From the NCBI GenBank assembly GCA_026122225.1, contig JANEZZ010001903.1, positions 248,001 through 312,000 on the forward strand: a stretch of DNA of 64,000 nt. Direction: 5' to 3'. The DNA is from Heloderma charlesbogerti (Eukaryota > Chordata > Lepidosauria > Squamata > Helodermatidae). The notes under the pieces are model-generated. The model saw only the letters and a program-made list of their open reading frames with translations. It was not told where the DNA came from and did no database searches. Below are positions 40,480 through 52,400 of the stretch, in pieces (the first letter of the stretch is position 1; every line of letters begins with the position of its first letter). The position numbers were made by a program, and so were the translations under genes.

Positions 40480-43400
40480 GGGGGGGGGAGTCCTGCCCAC
40501 CTTTTGCAGCGCTCCCCCACCCCCGAAAGTTAGCCACAAGGGAATGCGAACTTCAGGCTTCACCCCTGTCCCTGGTGTAAGAATGATCCTTTGTGGTTCT
40601 GTGGGAGTCACTGCTCTGAGCCTGTCTCTTGATGGAAAGTAGCTCATGCAGAGATGCTGCAGGAAGACTCCTTGACAGATGGGTCCCTTGGGCTCACAGG
40701 AGCCTTTAATTATTCCACTTACTTTATTTCCTGTAGCAAGCCAGACATCCTCTGGAGGCCCATGAGCGTGCAAATTGCCTCTACAGTCCTATCCTGTTAC
40801 CTGGCTATAGCGCAGATGCAGGCCCCCCTCATGGCCATTATAGATGTAGATGGCTCCCTTCTCCTCCTCTTCTAAGGGGGCTCCCACAGCCACATCCGTC
40901 CATCCATCCCCATTGGTGTCTGCCAGGTCTGTGATGGCTGCTCCAAACCTGCCCAAGGGGTATCCTGAGACCCCGTTAAGCTTCCCCCGGAGGACAAGGT
41001 TATCCTGGGAGGGAGACAGAAGTGTGTCTTTCAGAGTTCACCAGATGCTGTGGGAACCCTATGAGTGCACGGAAGGTGCCCAGCGTGGCCTGCTCTCTTT
41101 TGGACCAGTTTGCTCACCTGTGCCCAGTCATACACATACACGCAGCCTCCATTTGTCTCTGTGAAATGGAGCGGGGCCCCGACAAGGAGCAGATCTGTCT
41201 CCTGATTGTTATCTACATCCACGGCACACAGCACTCCCCCAAAATAGGATCCGGTCTGCAAAAGAAATATATACAAATGCACAGGGTAAAACCAGGGTGG
41301 GGAGAAATGAGCACAGGGCCACCTCAAGGAATACGTTGCTTAGCATTTGAATCATCTGGGAAGGGCGAAGCTGTGGCCTGCCACACATTGTTGAACTGCA
41401 CCTCCTGTCATGCCTCAGCATTGGCTACAGTAGCTAAGGGTGACGGGAGTAGCATTCCAACATCTGGAGGGCCACACATCCCCCATGCCTGGCGCAGTGC
41501 CCTCAAAGGCTGAAAGCACTTCACACACATTATCTAGCTGCAATCCTCCTAACAACCCTGTAAGGCAGCCTTCCCGGACCTGGTGCCCTCCAGATGTGTC
41601 GGACTGAATTGCAGCTCGACACATCTGGGGCCTGTTTCCACAAGTGATTTACTCCGAACTGGCTGTGTGTGGAGGTCGTTAAGGATACATGATGTCATGA
41701 CCATCCAGCAGCCACCTCAGAGCTTATCAGGGAAAAACTGGATTTCCAGAGACTGCTTAAAGTCCAATTCTTTTCCTCAACTTGGGTTCTCCCCTGTATA
41801 GTTGCTGTGTGCCCCAACCCCTGCACTGACCTCGGGTATGCTAACCCTGCCCAGGGGTGTGCCTTTCACTGTGACCCCAGTCAAGGGGTGTTTTCTGTGT
41901 TTCCTGTCCCTGCACAAACCAATTAGTGTCTCCTCAGAAGTAACTCCCACTGTGCTGAATGAGGCTTATGCTCTGAATACCACATCAGAACTTACTGAGA
42001 TCCCCCTCAATTGAAATGTGCATGATCTCGAGGCTCTGATTCTCCATTGTTTGGTTTATTGCCTTAGGAATTAACTACTTCACAGCTTTGTTATAGAGTT
42101 CTTGCGCAGTATCGGTTTGGTTAGAAAAGGGGCTGATTTCCCATCCCTGTGTTCTCCCCGTTCTCTTTCCCAGCACCAGCATGTGTGTGTCTACTCAGAA
42201 GTAACACCCATTGTGTTCAATGAGGCTTGGGGGCTCATTAGGAGGCTTCTCTTACAAATGCCCGTTCTCTTTCCCAGCACCAGCATGTGTGTGTCTACTC
42301 AGAAGTAACACCCATTGTGTTCAATGAGGCTTGGGGGCTCATTAGGAGGCTTCTCTTACAAATGCGCACAAGGGGAAGTAGTTCGCATCTTCCTTACAGA
42401 GCCTGGAAGGCGGGAGGGGGGGACCTCTCTTACTGGTTGAGCAGCCCCTGCCACTCAGATGATGTTCACTCCAACCCGCCCCCCCCCCAGCACCACCCAG
42501 AATTAAGTTATGTGAAGCCCCTTAGAATGGTGTGATATACACCCTCGTGGAGCCCTGCCCGGACCAAAAGCAGCTCCTACAAAGATGTGGGTGAGCCACT
42601 CCTCCTCCTTCTGTTGTCGTGGAAACAGGGCCCTGGAGGGCACCAGGTTGGGAAAGGCTGCTGTAAGGCAAGTGAGTATTATTATCCTCCATACTGCAGA
42701 CACGGGGGTCGGGTGAGGCTGAGAGTGGCTTGCTAAAGGCTAACTGGTGAGCTCGTGGCAGAGGCAAGATTCGAACTGGGGACTTCCTGACTTGTAGCTC
42801 AGTCCATTAGCTGCTACACCACACCAACCCTACACAGGGAGGGGCATCTTGAATGGGTCTGCTTGGGCCACCATTATCCCCCTTTTGCCTCATTCCAGCC
42901 AGGACAGTGGGCATCCAAGTTGACCAGACTGTCCAGAGAGTTCCCTACAGTTCCCATTTTCTTCACCTGCTGCCCTTCAATCTCTTGCTTTAAGGTCCAG
43001 TTGGTAGTGGTGGCATTGACCTCAAAGACGAGGACTCTTCCCACATGTAGGTATCGAGGGGCACCAACAGCATAGAACTCTCTCTGCTGACGCTGCAGGA
43101 ATTTCAGTGCATAACCTGAAAAGAAGAAAAAGAAAAAATAATTAATTAGCTGGAAATACCAGAGGGGGGGGGGAGGAATAGACTGAAGATACTTCCATAC
43201 ACACAAAACGTTAATACTTCTTGCATTTTGCAACAGGGAGGACTAGAAGCTTGCTAAGAGATCCCACAGTAACTTAATAGTTACAATAGATTAATCAGAG
43301 CAAGCCCAACCATCTGCCCCAATTCTAGCTTGCCAACTTTTTCTTTCAAAATATATGAATGCCAAGAAGAATAAAGTTTTTTCCCCAATAAAAGGAGCTA

Positions 43401-46400
43401 TAGGCCTTTTATTATAATAGAAGACACTACAAGTGTCTCTGAGCATGTGCTGTGAATGAAGAAAAAGAGCTTGTTTTAAAAATGGATCTAAGGCCATAGT
43501 GATCCAGTTCACATGACATGGTGGGTTCTCATGGGTTGATTAACCCACGATTAGTCGCAGTGCATGCCAGGTGTCTGCAGCTGCTGTTTTGAATATGCAA
43601 CCTCCAATTGGTATGATTGAGAGTCGCAGCGTGCCATGCAAACCCAGTCAACCTGAGTTAATTGAAGGGTAAATGTCTTACACGTAAACCTTGATTAGTA
43701 GCTGTGGCTTGTTTAACCTTCAACCCACGATGGCCAGGTTTGCATGACACACTCTGACCCTAATCGCCCCAACTGGAGGTTGTATATTCAAAATGGTGAC
43801 CATATGCACTGTGGCTAATTAATCCAAGATAAGCTTTTATGTTGTGTGAACTGACCCAATGCCTTTGAGCATATGGAGAGTTCCTTTCCCCTTCAGACAG
43901 GAAATAGCTTTTGAAAGTTACTGATGAAAGGAAAAGTGCCTCTGAGGATGTGTAGAGAAGTTATTTGACCCAAGCTTCAGTTATAGTATCTTGTTTTTTT
44001 AATCACAAAAAGTATGTGTTGAGTTCTTCCTGAGGCCAAGGGCATGTTTACAATCACTTGCCTAAAAGCGTTAACCTCCCAGTATCTTATGGGAAAGACT
44101 GGACTCAAAGCCTCCAATTCTACTTGCTGCCGAACATGACTGGTGAGCATTTGCACAAAGTTTGATTCCTTTCTCCATATATTCTCTCTCTCGTGCACCG
44201 AGAATAAACCAGAAATGTAGAAAGAATGGATTGAAAGCAATTTTACAATTGGCTCAGAAACATTACAACATTCATTAACTATTCTTTTGGAGCAGATCAT
44301 AGAATCATAGAACAGTAGGGTTGGAAGGGGCCTATAAGACCATCGAGTCCAACCCCCTGCTCAGCACAGGAATCTAAGTCAAAGCATCCCTCACACATGG
44401 CTGTCCAGCTTCATCCTGAATGCCTCCAGTGTGGGAGAGCCCACCACCTCCCTAGGTCATTGGTTCCATTGTCATATTGCTCTAACAGTCAGGAAGTTTT
44501 TCCTGATGTTCAGCCGGAATCTGGCTTCCTGTCACTTGTGCGCATTATTCTGTGTCCTGCATTCTGGGATGATTGAGAAGAGATGCTGGCCTTCCTCTCT
44601 GGAACAACCCTTCAAGTACTTGAAGAGTGCTATCATATTTCCCCTCAGTCTTCTCTTCTCAAGGCTAAACATGCCCAGTTCTTTCAGTCTGTCCTCATAG
44701 GGCTTTGTTTCCAGTCCCCTGATCATCTTCGTTGCCCTCCTCTGAACCCTCTCCGGTTTGTCTGCATCCTTCTTAAAGTGTGATGCCCAGCACTGGACAT
44801 AGTACTCAAGATGAGGCCTAACCAGTAGAGAGGAATGAGTACTTCACGTGATTTGGAAGCTATATTTCTATTAATGCAGCCCAAAATAGCATTTGCCTTT
44901 TTTACAGCCACATCACATTGTTGGCTCATATTCAGCTTGTGATCTACAACAATTCCAAGATCCTTCTCACTTGGAATCTTGTTGAGCCAAGTATCGCGCA
45001 TCTTGTAACTGTGCATTTTCTTTCTTACACTTTATCCATTCCTCCCCGTAAGAAACAACGTGTCTTAGATTCTCTTACCAGGGTAAACAGCAAGACAGTA
45101 CTTATATATAATACACTGAAATGTTATTTAGAACTGTCTGTAGACTCTCTTAAGGAAATCTGGAAAATAAATACTGGTTTGACTATTCAGATGAATCAGT
45201 GGTGGTGGTGAGCTTTTAAGATCTGCTCCAATGGCTATGTATGCACGAAACAGTAAGCCAAGCTATATGCACACAGTCCGTTCACTCCTGCTGGGCTCCT
45301 CCTGCCAGTGGGGTTGGCTAAATCAACCAGGAACTGATCCTGGCTTGTTGCACCCTTCACAAGCCCAGATCATAAACCAGGCTTTTTTCTTGGCTTGTGG
45401 ATCCTGGTTTGTTTGGAACCAACAAGCCAGGATCCTGACTTTGGTTTTTCTTTAGAATCCTGGCTTACTGTTCCATGCAAATGCAGCTATCATCGTAAGA
45501 ATGCAAGAAGACCTCTGCTGGATCAGGACAAAGATCCATCTAGTTTGGCATCCTATTTCCTGCAGGGAGGCAATAGCCATGATGGTTCTGAACCTCCAGG
45601 TTCAGAGGCAATATGCCTCTGAACCTGGAGGTTCAGAACCATCACGGCTAATAGCCATGAATTCCATAGAAGAGGGAGGCAAGCTTTCTTGGGCTCCCTG
45701 TGGTAAGAGAAGAACAGCAGGCTCAGAGAAGGAACCAGTTGTCAATGACCACTTCCCTCCAGCTGAGGCCAAGAGGGCTCGTGGTCTGCCCCACCCGCTT
45801 CCTCACAACTGAACAATTCAGTATTCCTCCCCTTTCCTCCTCCATTTGCCAAACTTCTCCTTAATTATTGTTAATCAAAATTAACCCTTAACAATGGGAG
45901 ATAGCCTGAGTTGTTTTTTGCTGAAGTGCTTATTTTCCCATCACCATTGTAAATTGCACACGTTTATATTAATAATTTCAAACGTACTGGAAACAACCAG
46001 AATGAGGCAGAAGGATAAAGGTCAAGTTGACTGGCAACCCTATGCAGGCATGACTGCCCCGTAAGAAAGATGGCTGTGTGCTGCCTAGTTCAGTAAGGAA
46101 AGCCCCCACACCCCAGTGTGTCCGTGCTCAGCATACAGAGCTGGAAGGAAGGGACCAGCTAATCATGGTGATGGTGTAGAGCAGAGCTTTCCAAACTGTG
46201 TGCCGCGACACATTAGTGTGTCAGCGGCAGTGTGTAGGTGTGTCGCGCGAAATGCAGAAAATTGTGCGGAAGGGCACCGCGGAGCTCCCTTACTCGCGTG
46301 TGCTTCCCTTGGCCCCTCCCCCGGAACTTCCTAAAGCAGCTAATGTTAAAGCAGCTAAGACTTCGCTGCTTTAACATTAGCTGCTTTAGGATCATGTGGC

Positions 46401-49400
46401 ATCTTGACGTAGACGCACATGATTGGCGGAGTTGGAGCAGTACGGTGAGGTAGAGGCGCAGGGCGAAGAGAGGGGAGGGGAGGCGCCGCCCTGGGAGCAG
46501 AGCTTGGCCGACGCCGGTGCAGAGAAGTGGCAGTGGCCACCAGCCCTGCGAGATTTCGAGCATGCCCTTCGCGGACGTCTGCACCGCGCTCCTGCACGGC
46601 CAGGCCAGAGTAGCGCGCGGGTGGAAACGCCGCCTGGGACTGGGACTGCGACTGCACCGAGCGGGCTGTCCACCATCTTGGCCAGCCGGAACGGAGCTCA
46701 GTGGAGGCCAGAAGCCTCAGAATCAGCGTGCTCCCAATCACCCGGGCGAGCGCAGCTGCAGGCTGTCACCCAGGCAACCCACCTGCTGCTGGCTGAAGGG
46801 AGGCCACCCCCCCAAACCCAATGTGGCAAACAGCAAGCCACCCACCACGTGGCACTTATGATTTGATTTCTGCCATTTATTCTTATTTTTACTCTGCTGT
46901 AATTGTGGATTAACCACCCACCGGCAGTGTACCACCGGAGAGTGCTGGAACTGGACTCTGGACATAGGCATTGCAAATATTTACAGCACTATAGCCTTGT
47001 AGTGAGACATATATATTTACATCATTTTTGTTGGACTTTTGCTTCTCTACTTCATGTGTTTTTGCAGCTGAGCTCCTACCTGGGCCTATGTGTCCTAATA
47101 TGTATTGTAAATACTTTAGTTAATTTTGTTTATTTTTCACATTTTCCTGCACATATTTACATACTGTTACTCATAAATGACAATGTATGTTATTATCTTA
47201 CAAATCATATATTTTTAAATATATAAATGAAAAGTTTTCATGAGATATGTTCTATCCCCATACATTTCATTACTACAATTTATGTATGTGTCCGTATCTC
47301 TTATAACGGGTTAGTTTAACCTCCAATTTGCTAGTAAAACTGAATTACTGTGTCATGAAATGACGCATGTCTAAAAAGTGTGTCACCAACATGAAAAGTT
47401 TGGAAAGCTCTGGTGTAGAGACTCGGAGGAGTGCAGGTTGTCTCCTTACTCACCCAAGTAGGCCCCTTCCATCTCCTTCCTGAACAAAGGCGTGGTGATG
47501 AATCTTTCACTGGTGAAATCTGTCTGCTGCTCTAGCAGCCCCCCTGCCCAGCTGTCGGCACCCACAGCCCCCAGGACCACCCGGCCCTGCAGAGGGGAGA
47601 AGGAGAAAAAGACGGAGGTTTACAAATGCATGAGGATCCCCTAGGGGCCAAGACTGCAACCCTAGACCATGCTTGCCTTGTGGGAGTAAGTCCCATTGAA
47701 CTCAGTAGGGCTTACTTCCAAGTAGGCATGGGAGATTCTTCCTTCCACAACACACCTGTGGGTTCAGCCTCACCTGGGATAGATCTGCACTGAATCCACT
47801 GGATGACATCTCCAGGTGGAAGGAGCCACTGTCGCTGTTATCTGCAAGCAATGGACACAGATCAGGGGAGGGGTAGATGTCTTTATATAAACCACTGCCC
47901 CCCTTCCATCCCAAAAGCAGATGGGTCTTGGTACCAAGTGAGAAAGAACAACTGTGAGGAATTGGGAAGATGGAGTTGCAAAAAAGCTAACTGAGAACAT
48001 CAGTTAGCTTTCCCCTAAAAGTTAACTGAGCAACACTGGTGGAGAATATCGCAACCACAATGTGCAGGTGTGAATTGTGCCTCTGAGCATGTTCAGAAGG
48101 TATCCACCTCACCGCTGAGTTACCCCAGGCAAACAAGGTGTGAAAGGAGCAAGGACAGCTTCTTGGTCAGAAGGGCTGACTTCCAGGCAGGATGGAGAAC
48201 CACCACCTCTCTTCAGAATTAATCTCTGCCGCTGGATGATGTTCAGGAGCTTCTATATCTGCCTGCCAGTTGTGCCTTATGGTTGATGGCACCACTTGAA
48301 TAGCAGCTTCAGGCATGCCCTGCAATGTGTATATCATGACGGAAGGTTGTACTATATTGGGGTAGCCTCACCAAAGTTCCAAATTGGCCAGTTTTTTGCT
48401 GGGAAGCTTTGAACACAGGTAAAATTTCCATGTCACCAAGCCATTCCACCAGCCCTGCTGAAGGAGATAGTTTTTCTCCTCTTCCCTCCCCATTCCTTTT
48501 TCCTTGTGTGTCACGTCTTTTTAGATGGTGAGCCTGCAGGCAGGGACTGTCTTGTTTATTTAATTATATGTAAGATGCTCTGGGAGCCTTTTTGGCTGAG
48601 GAGCAGCACAAAAATACTTCAAATAAATATATAAATTTCAAAAGCAGGAGTCTGTACCATTCTCTCCTCCTTCGATGTTATAGATTTTCGACTGGAGATC
48701 GTTGAAGCTGTTCTTGAGCTTTTCAAAACTGGCAAGGACCCTCAGAAATTCATCCTTGGGTTCCGAGGCAAGCATTCGGAGATTGCTTTGCGACTCCACA
48801 GTGTTAAGAAGATGCCCGATCTGGGGAAGACAAGGAAGGACCAAGTGAGGCAAAGGCAGGATGTTGGGATTTCTATAATTTCTGGAGAGCCAGGGCCTGC
48901 AGGAGAGGCCACCACCACCACCGGGGAAGAGGCGGGCCTGCTGCTGCTGCTGCTGCCGCCGCTGCTGCTGCCAGGCCTGCTGCTGCCGCTGCCACCACCA
49001 CCAGGCCTTCCCTGGAGACTTCTGCCTGGCAGACCGCCAGTCCCTGCAGGACCAGGCCCCCAGGTACCGAGCCAGCTGTGCTGCTCCACCTGCCCTCCCT
49101 GGAGGGACTACATAAGCTGGCTGGCTGAGGTGGCCTGGGAGAGCCAGGGCCTGCAGGAGAGGCCACCACCACCACCGGGGAAGAGGCGGGCCTGCTGCTG
49201 CTGCTGCTGCCGGGCCTGCTGCTGCCGGGCCTGCTGCTGCCGCTGCCACCACCACCAGGCCTTCCCTGGAGACTTCTGCCTGGCAGACCGTCAGTCCCTG
49301 CAGGACCAGACCCCCAGGTACCGAGCCAGCTGTTCTGCTCCACCTGCCCTCCCTGGAGGGGCTACATAAGCTAGCTGGCTGAGGTGGCCTGGGAGAGCCA

Positions 49401-52400
49401 GGGCCTGCAGGAGAGGCCACCACCATCATCAGGGAAGAGGCGCGCCTGCTGCTGCTGGGCCTGTGGCGGCGGCTGCCGCCGCCGCCGCCACCACCACCAC
49501 CACCACCACCACCACCACCTGGCCTTCCCTGTGGACTCTGGCCTGGCATTATTTTTAAGGGGATTTTTAATTGGTGTGTGTGTGTTTTCTTTTTCCTGGG
49601 GGATTTTGTTGTGGTTTTAGGGGTGGGTAGCATGCCTGATGGGGCTGCGGTGGCTTAGTGGTTAAGACGCTGAACTGCAGACTGGAAGGTCGGCAGGTCA
49701 GCAGTTCGAGACCCGAGTGCTGCGTGACGGAGTGAGCTCCCGTCTTCAGTCCCAGCTTCTGCCAACCTAGCAGTTCGAAAGCAAGAAATTGCAAGTAGAT
49801 AAATAGGTACCGCCTCGGCGGGAAAGGTAACAGCGTTCCGTGCACCTCGGTGTTCAGTCATGCCGGCCACATGACCACGGAAGCGTCTTCGGACAGCGCT
49901 GGCTCTTCGGCTTAGAAACGGGGATGAGCACCGCACCCTAGAGTCGGACACGACTGGTTGGGGACACCTTTTACCTTTTTTAGCATGCCTGATAGGCGGG
50001 AGCGAGGGGGCATGTGTCCACCTGATGGAGGCAGTGGGGGGGGGGCCAGAAGAGACCGAGGCTGGGCGGCAGGCGCTGGCGGAGCGCTAGGGGCAGGCCA
50101 TGCCAGGTAAGGGGAACAAGGGAGAGATGTGTAGTATCTGTCCCCTGCTCCGGGCCTGTCCAGAGCCAAAGGATGGCTGGGGGAGGCGTGACCCCATCTT
50201 CTGGCCTTCGTTTGCTGCTCTGCAATGCCAGGTCTGTTACCCAGAAAACCTCCCTCATCCATGACATGATCCTGGATGAGGGTGCAGACCTGGCATGTAT
50301 TACGGAGACCTGGCTGGCCGAGGCTGCTGCTCCAACCCTTGCAGCCATATGTCCACCTGGATTTTCATATGCACAGCAGCCGAGGGCTGGGGATCGGGGA
50401 GGGGGAGTGGCTGTTATCTACCGAGAGTCCTTGGTCTTCACCAGACCCCCTCTCCAGGAGACCAAGGTTGCTGAGTGCATGTACTGGAGGTTGGGCCCGA
50501 AGGGCAGTCTGGGGATTCTGCTCATGTACTGTCCACCCCGCTGCACGACTGACTCCCTGGCCGAGGTGCTTGAGGTGGTCTCCGATGTGCGTGTGCAGTC
50601 CCCTAACTTACTGGTGTTGGGGGACTTCAACGTACATTCGGAGGCCATCCTCACAGGAGCACCTCGGGACTTCATGGAGACCATGGCCTCCTGGGAGCTG
50701 CACCCTATTCTAACTGGGCCCACCCATGTAGCCGGTCATGCACTAGACCTTGTGTTTGTTTCTGGAGAAGTGGGAAGTGATCTGGAAGTCGGGGGTATAT
50801 CCACCACCCCCTTGTCATGGTCAGATCACTATCTGGTGACGTTGGACTTCTCGGTTCCACAACCCCTCTGCAGGGGTGGAGGACCCATTAAAATGGTCCG
50901 CCCCAGGCATCTTATGGATCCAAATGGATTCCTGAACGCGCTTGGGGATTCTCTGGGGCATGCCAACGGCCACTCGGTCGAGACCCTGGTGGGTGGCTGG
51001 AATGCCGCAATCACTGGGGCATTAGATCAGGTGGCTCCGAAACGCCCTCTCCCCCTGAACAGGGCTCGGACTGCACCATGGCTCAATCTGCGGTTACGAG
51101 CTCTGAAACAGGAGGTGAGATGGCTAGAGCGCCGGTGGCGGAAGTCTCGCTCCAAAGACGATCAGACACGGGCTAGAGCTGTATCTTCAGCCTATCACAT
51201 GGCGGTGAAGGCAGCAAAAAAGGAATATTATGCTGCCTCCATCGCGTCTGCAGAGTGGTGTCCCAGGAGGCTGTTCCAAGTGGTCCGGAGCCTGGTCGGT
51301 CCTGTGGCTCCGGAACCACTGGAGCATTCTAAGGCCTCCTGTGAGGCCTTGGCAAGGCACTTTGCAGATAAAATTGATCAGATTAGGTGTGTTACTCTGC
51401 ACACTGTGGATACAGTTAGTGAGCAAGAGGCGGCCTGTGGCAAACCGGTTTTGTGGGATCGGTTCCAGCTTCTTCCTCCTGATGAAGTGGACAAGGTGCT
51501 TTCATCAGTACGGCCGACCACCTGCTTACTTGATCCTTGCCCATCTTGGCTCATTATGAGCTGCAAAGAGAGACTGGGTGAGGGGATCAAGGCGGTGGTG
51601 AATGCCTCCCTTGAGGAGGGAGTGATGCCATCAGCCCTCAAGGAGGCAGTGATAAGACCGCTCTTAAAGAAGCCCTCCTTGGATCCTCAAGTTCTGAACA
51701 ACTTTCGCCCAGTCTCGAATCTGCCATTTTTGGGCAAGGTGATTGAGCGGGTGGTGGCGGTGCAGTTGAAGGCACACTTGGAAGAAACTGATTATCTAGA
51801 CCCATTTCAGTCGGGCTTCAGGCCTGGGCATGGGACAGAAATGGCCTTGGTCGCCTTGGTAGATGATATGAGGAGGGCTCTGGATAGGGGTGAATGCTCC
51901 TTCCTTGTTCTCCTCGACCTCTCAGCAGCTTTCGATACCGTTGACCACGGTATCCTCCTGGACCACCTGGAGGGGTTGGGCATTGGGGACACCGTATTGC
52001 GGTGGTTCCGGTCCTTCCTCTCTGGCAGGTACCAGAGGGTAGCACTGGGAGAGGAGGTTTCGGACCCGTGGCCACTTACTTTTGGGGTGCCACAGGGTTC
52101 CATCCTCTCCCCGATGCTATTTAACATCTATGTGAAGCCGTTGGGGGCTATCATCAGGAGGTTTGGGGTGCAGTATCATCAATATGCAGATGACACGCAG
52201 CTCTACCTCTCGTTTAAATCTTCACCAAGGTTGGCCGTAGAATCCCTGTCCAAATGTCTGGAGACGGTGAGTGGCTGGATGGGGAGGAATAGGCTGAAGC
52301 TGAACCCTGGCAAGACCGAGGTACTTTTGGTGGGAGACAAGAGGAGGCTGGGGGATGTTGACCTGGTGTTGAATGGGGTATGGCTACCCTTGAAAGACCA

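Larger units (their letters stand above)
41500..42830. mobile_element. MIR-like SINE split by nested insertions
   Basis: The left part (CTAACAACCCTGTAAGGCA, to 41567) and right part (42661 on: CTGTAAGGCAAGTGAGTATT ... AGATTCGAACTGGGGACTTC ... GCTGCTACACCACACC) together form one MIR-like SINE. The break is flanked by a 10-bp duplication, CTGTAAGGCA, at 41558-41567 and 42661-42670. Confidence 0.7.

Noticed and set aside
9962..42629. Family C copies as solo LTRs (TG...CA ends, with GGGCC on both sides of the 41631 copy)
   Set aside because: The ends form extended inverted repeats of 11 bases, the reverse copy has a 12-base flanking repeat, and no poly(A) signal or primer site was recognised. 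A DNA transposon fits better, though not with certainty.
46423..46866. Overlapping frames of 114-147 codons in the GC-rich part of the hAT element
   Set aside because: They overlap in several frames on both strands, as GC-rich DNA gives by chance, and match no protein that I know.
48638..49633. A 331-codon minus frame with long Gly, Ala and Gln runs that reads into exon E4
   Set aside because: The N-terminal part is the translated 254-bp tandem repeat. A canonical acceptor at 48821-48823 marks the real exon start, so it is not listed as a separate gene.
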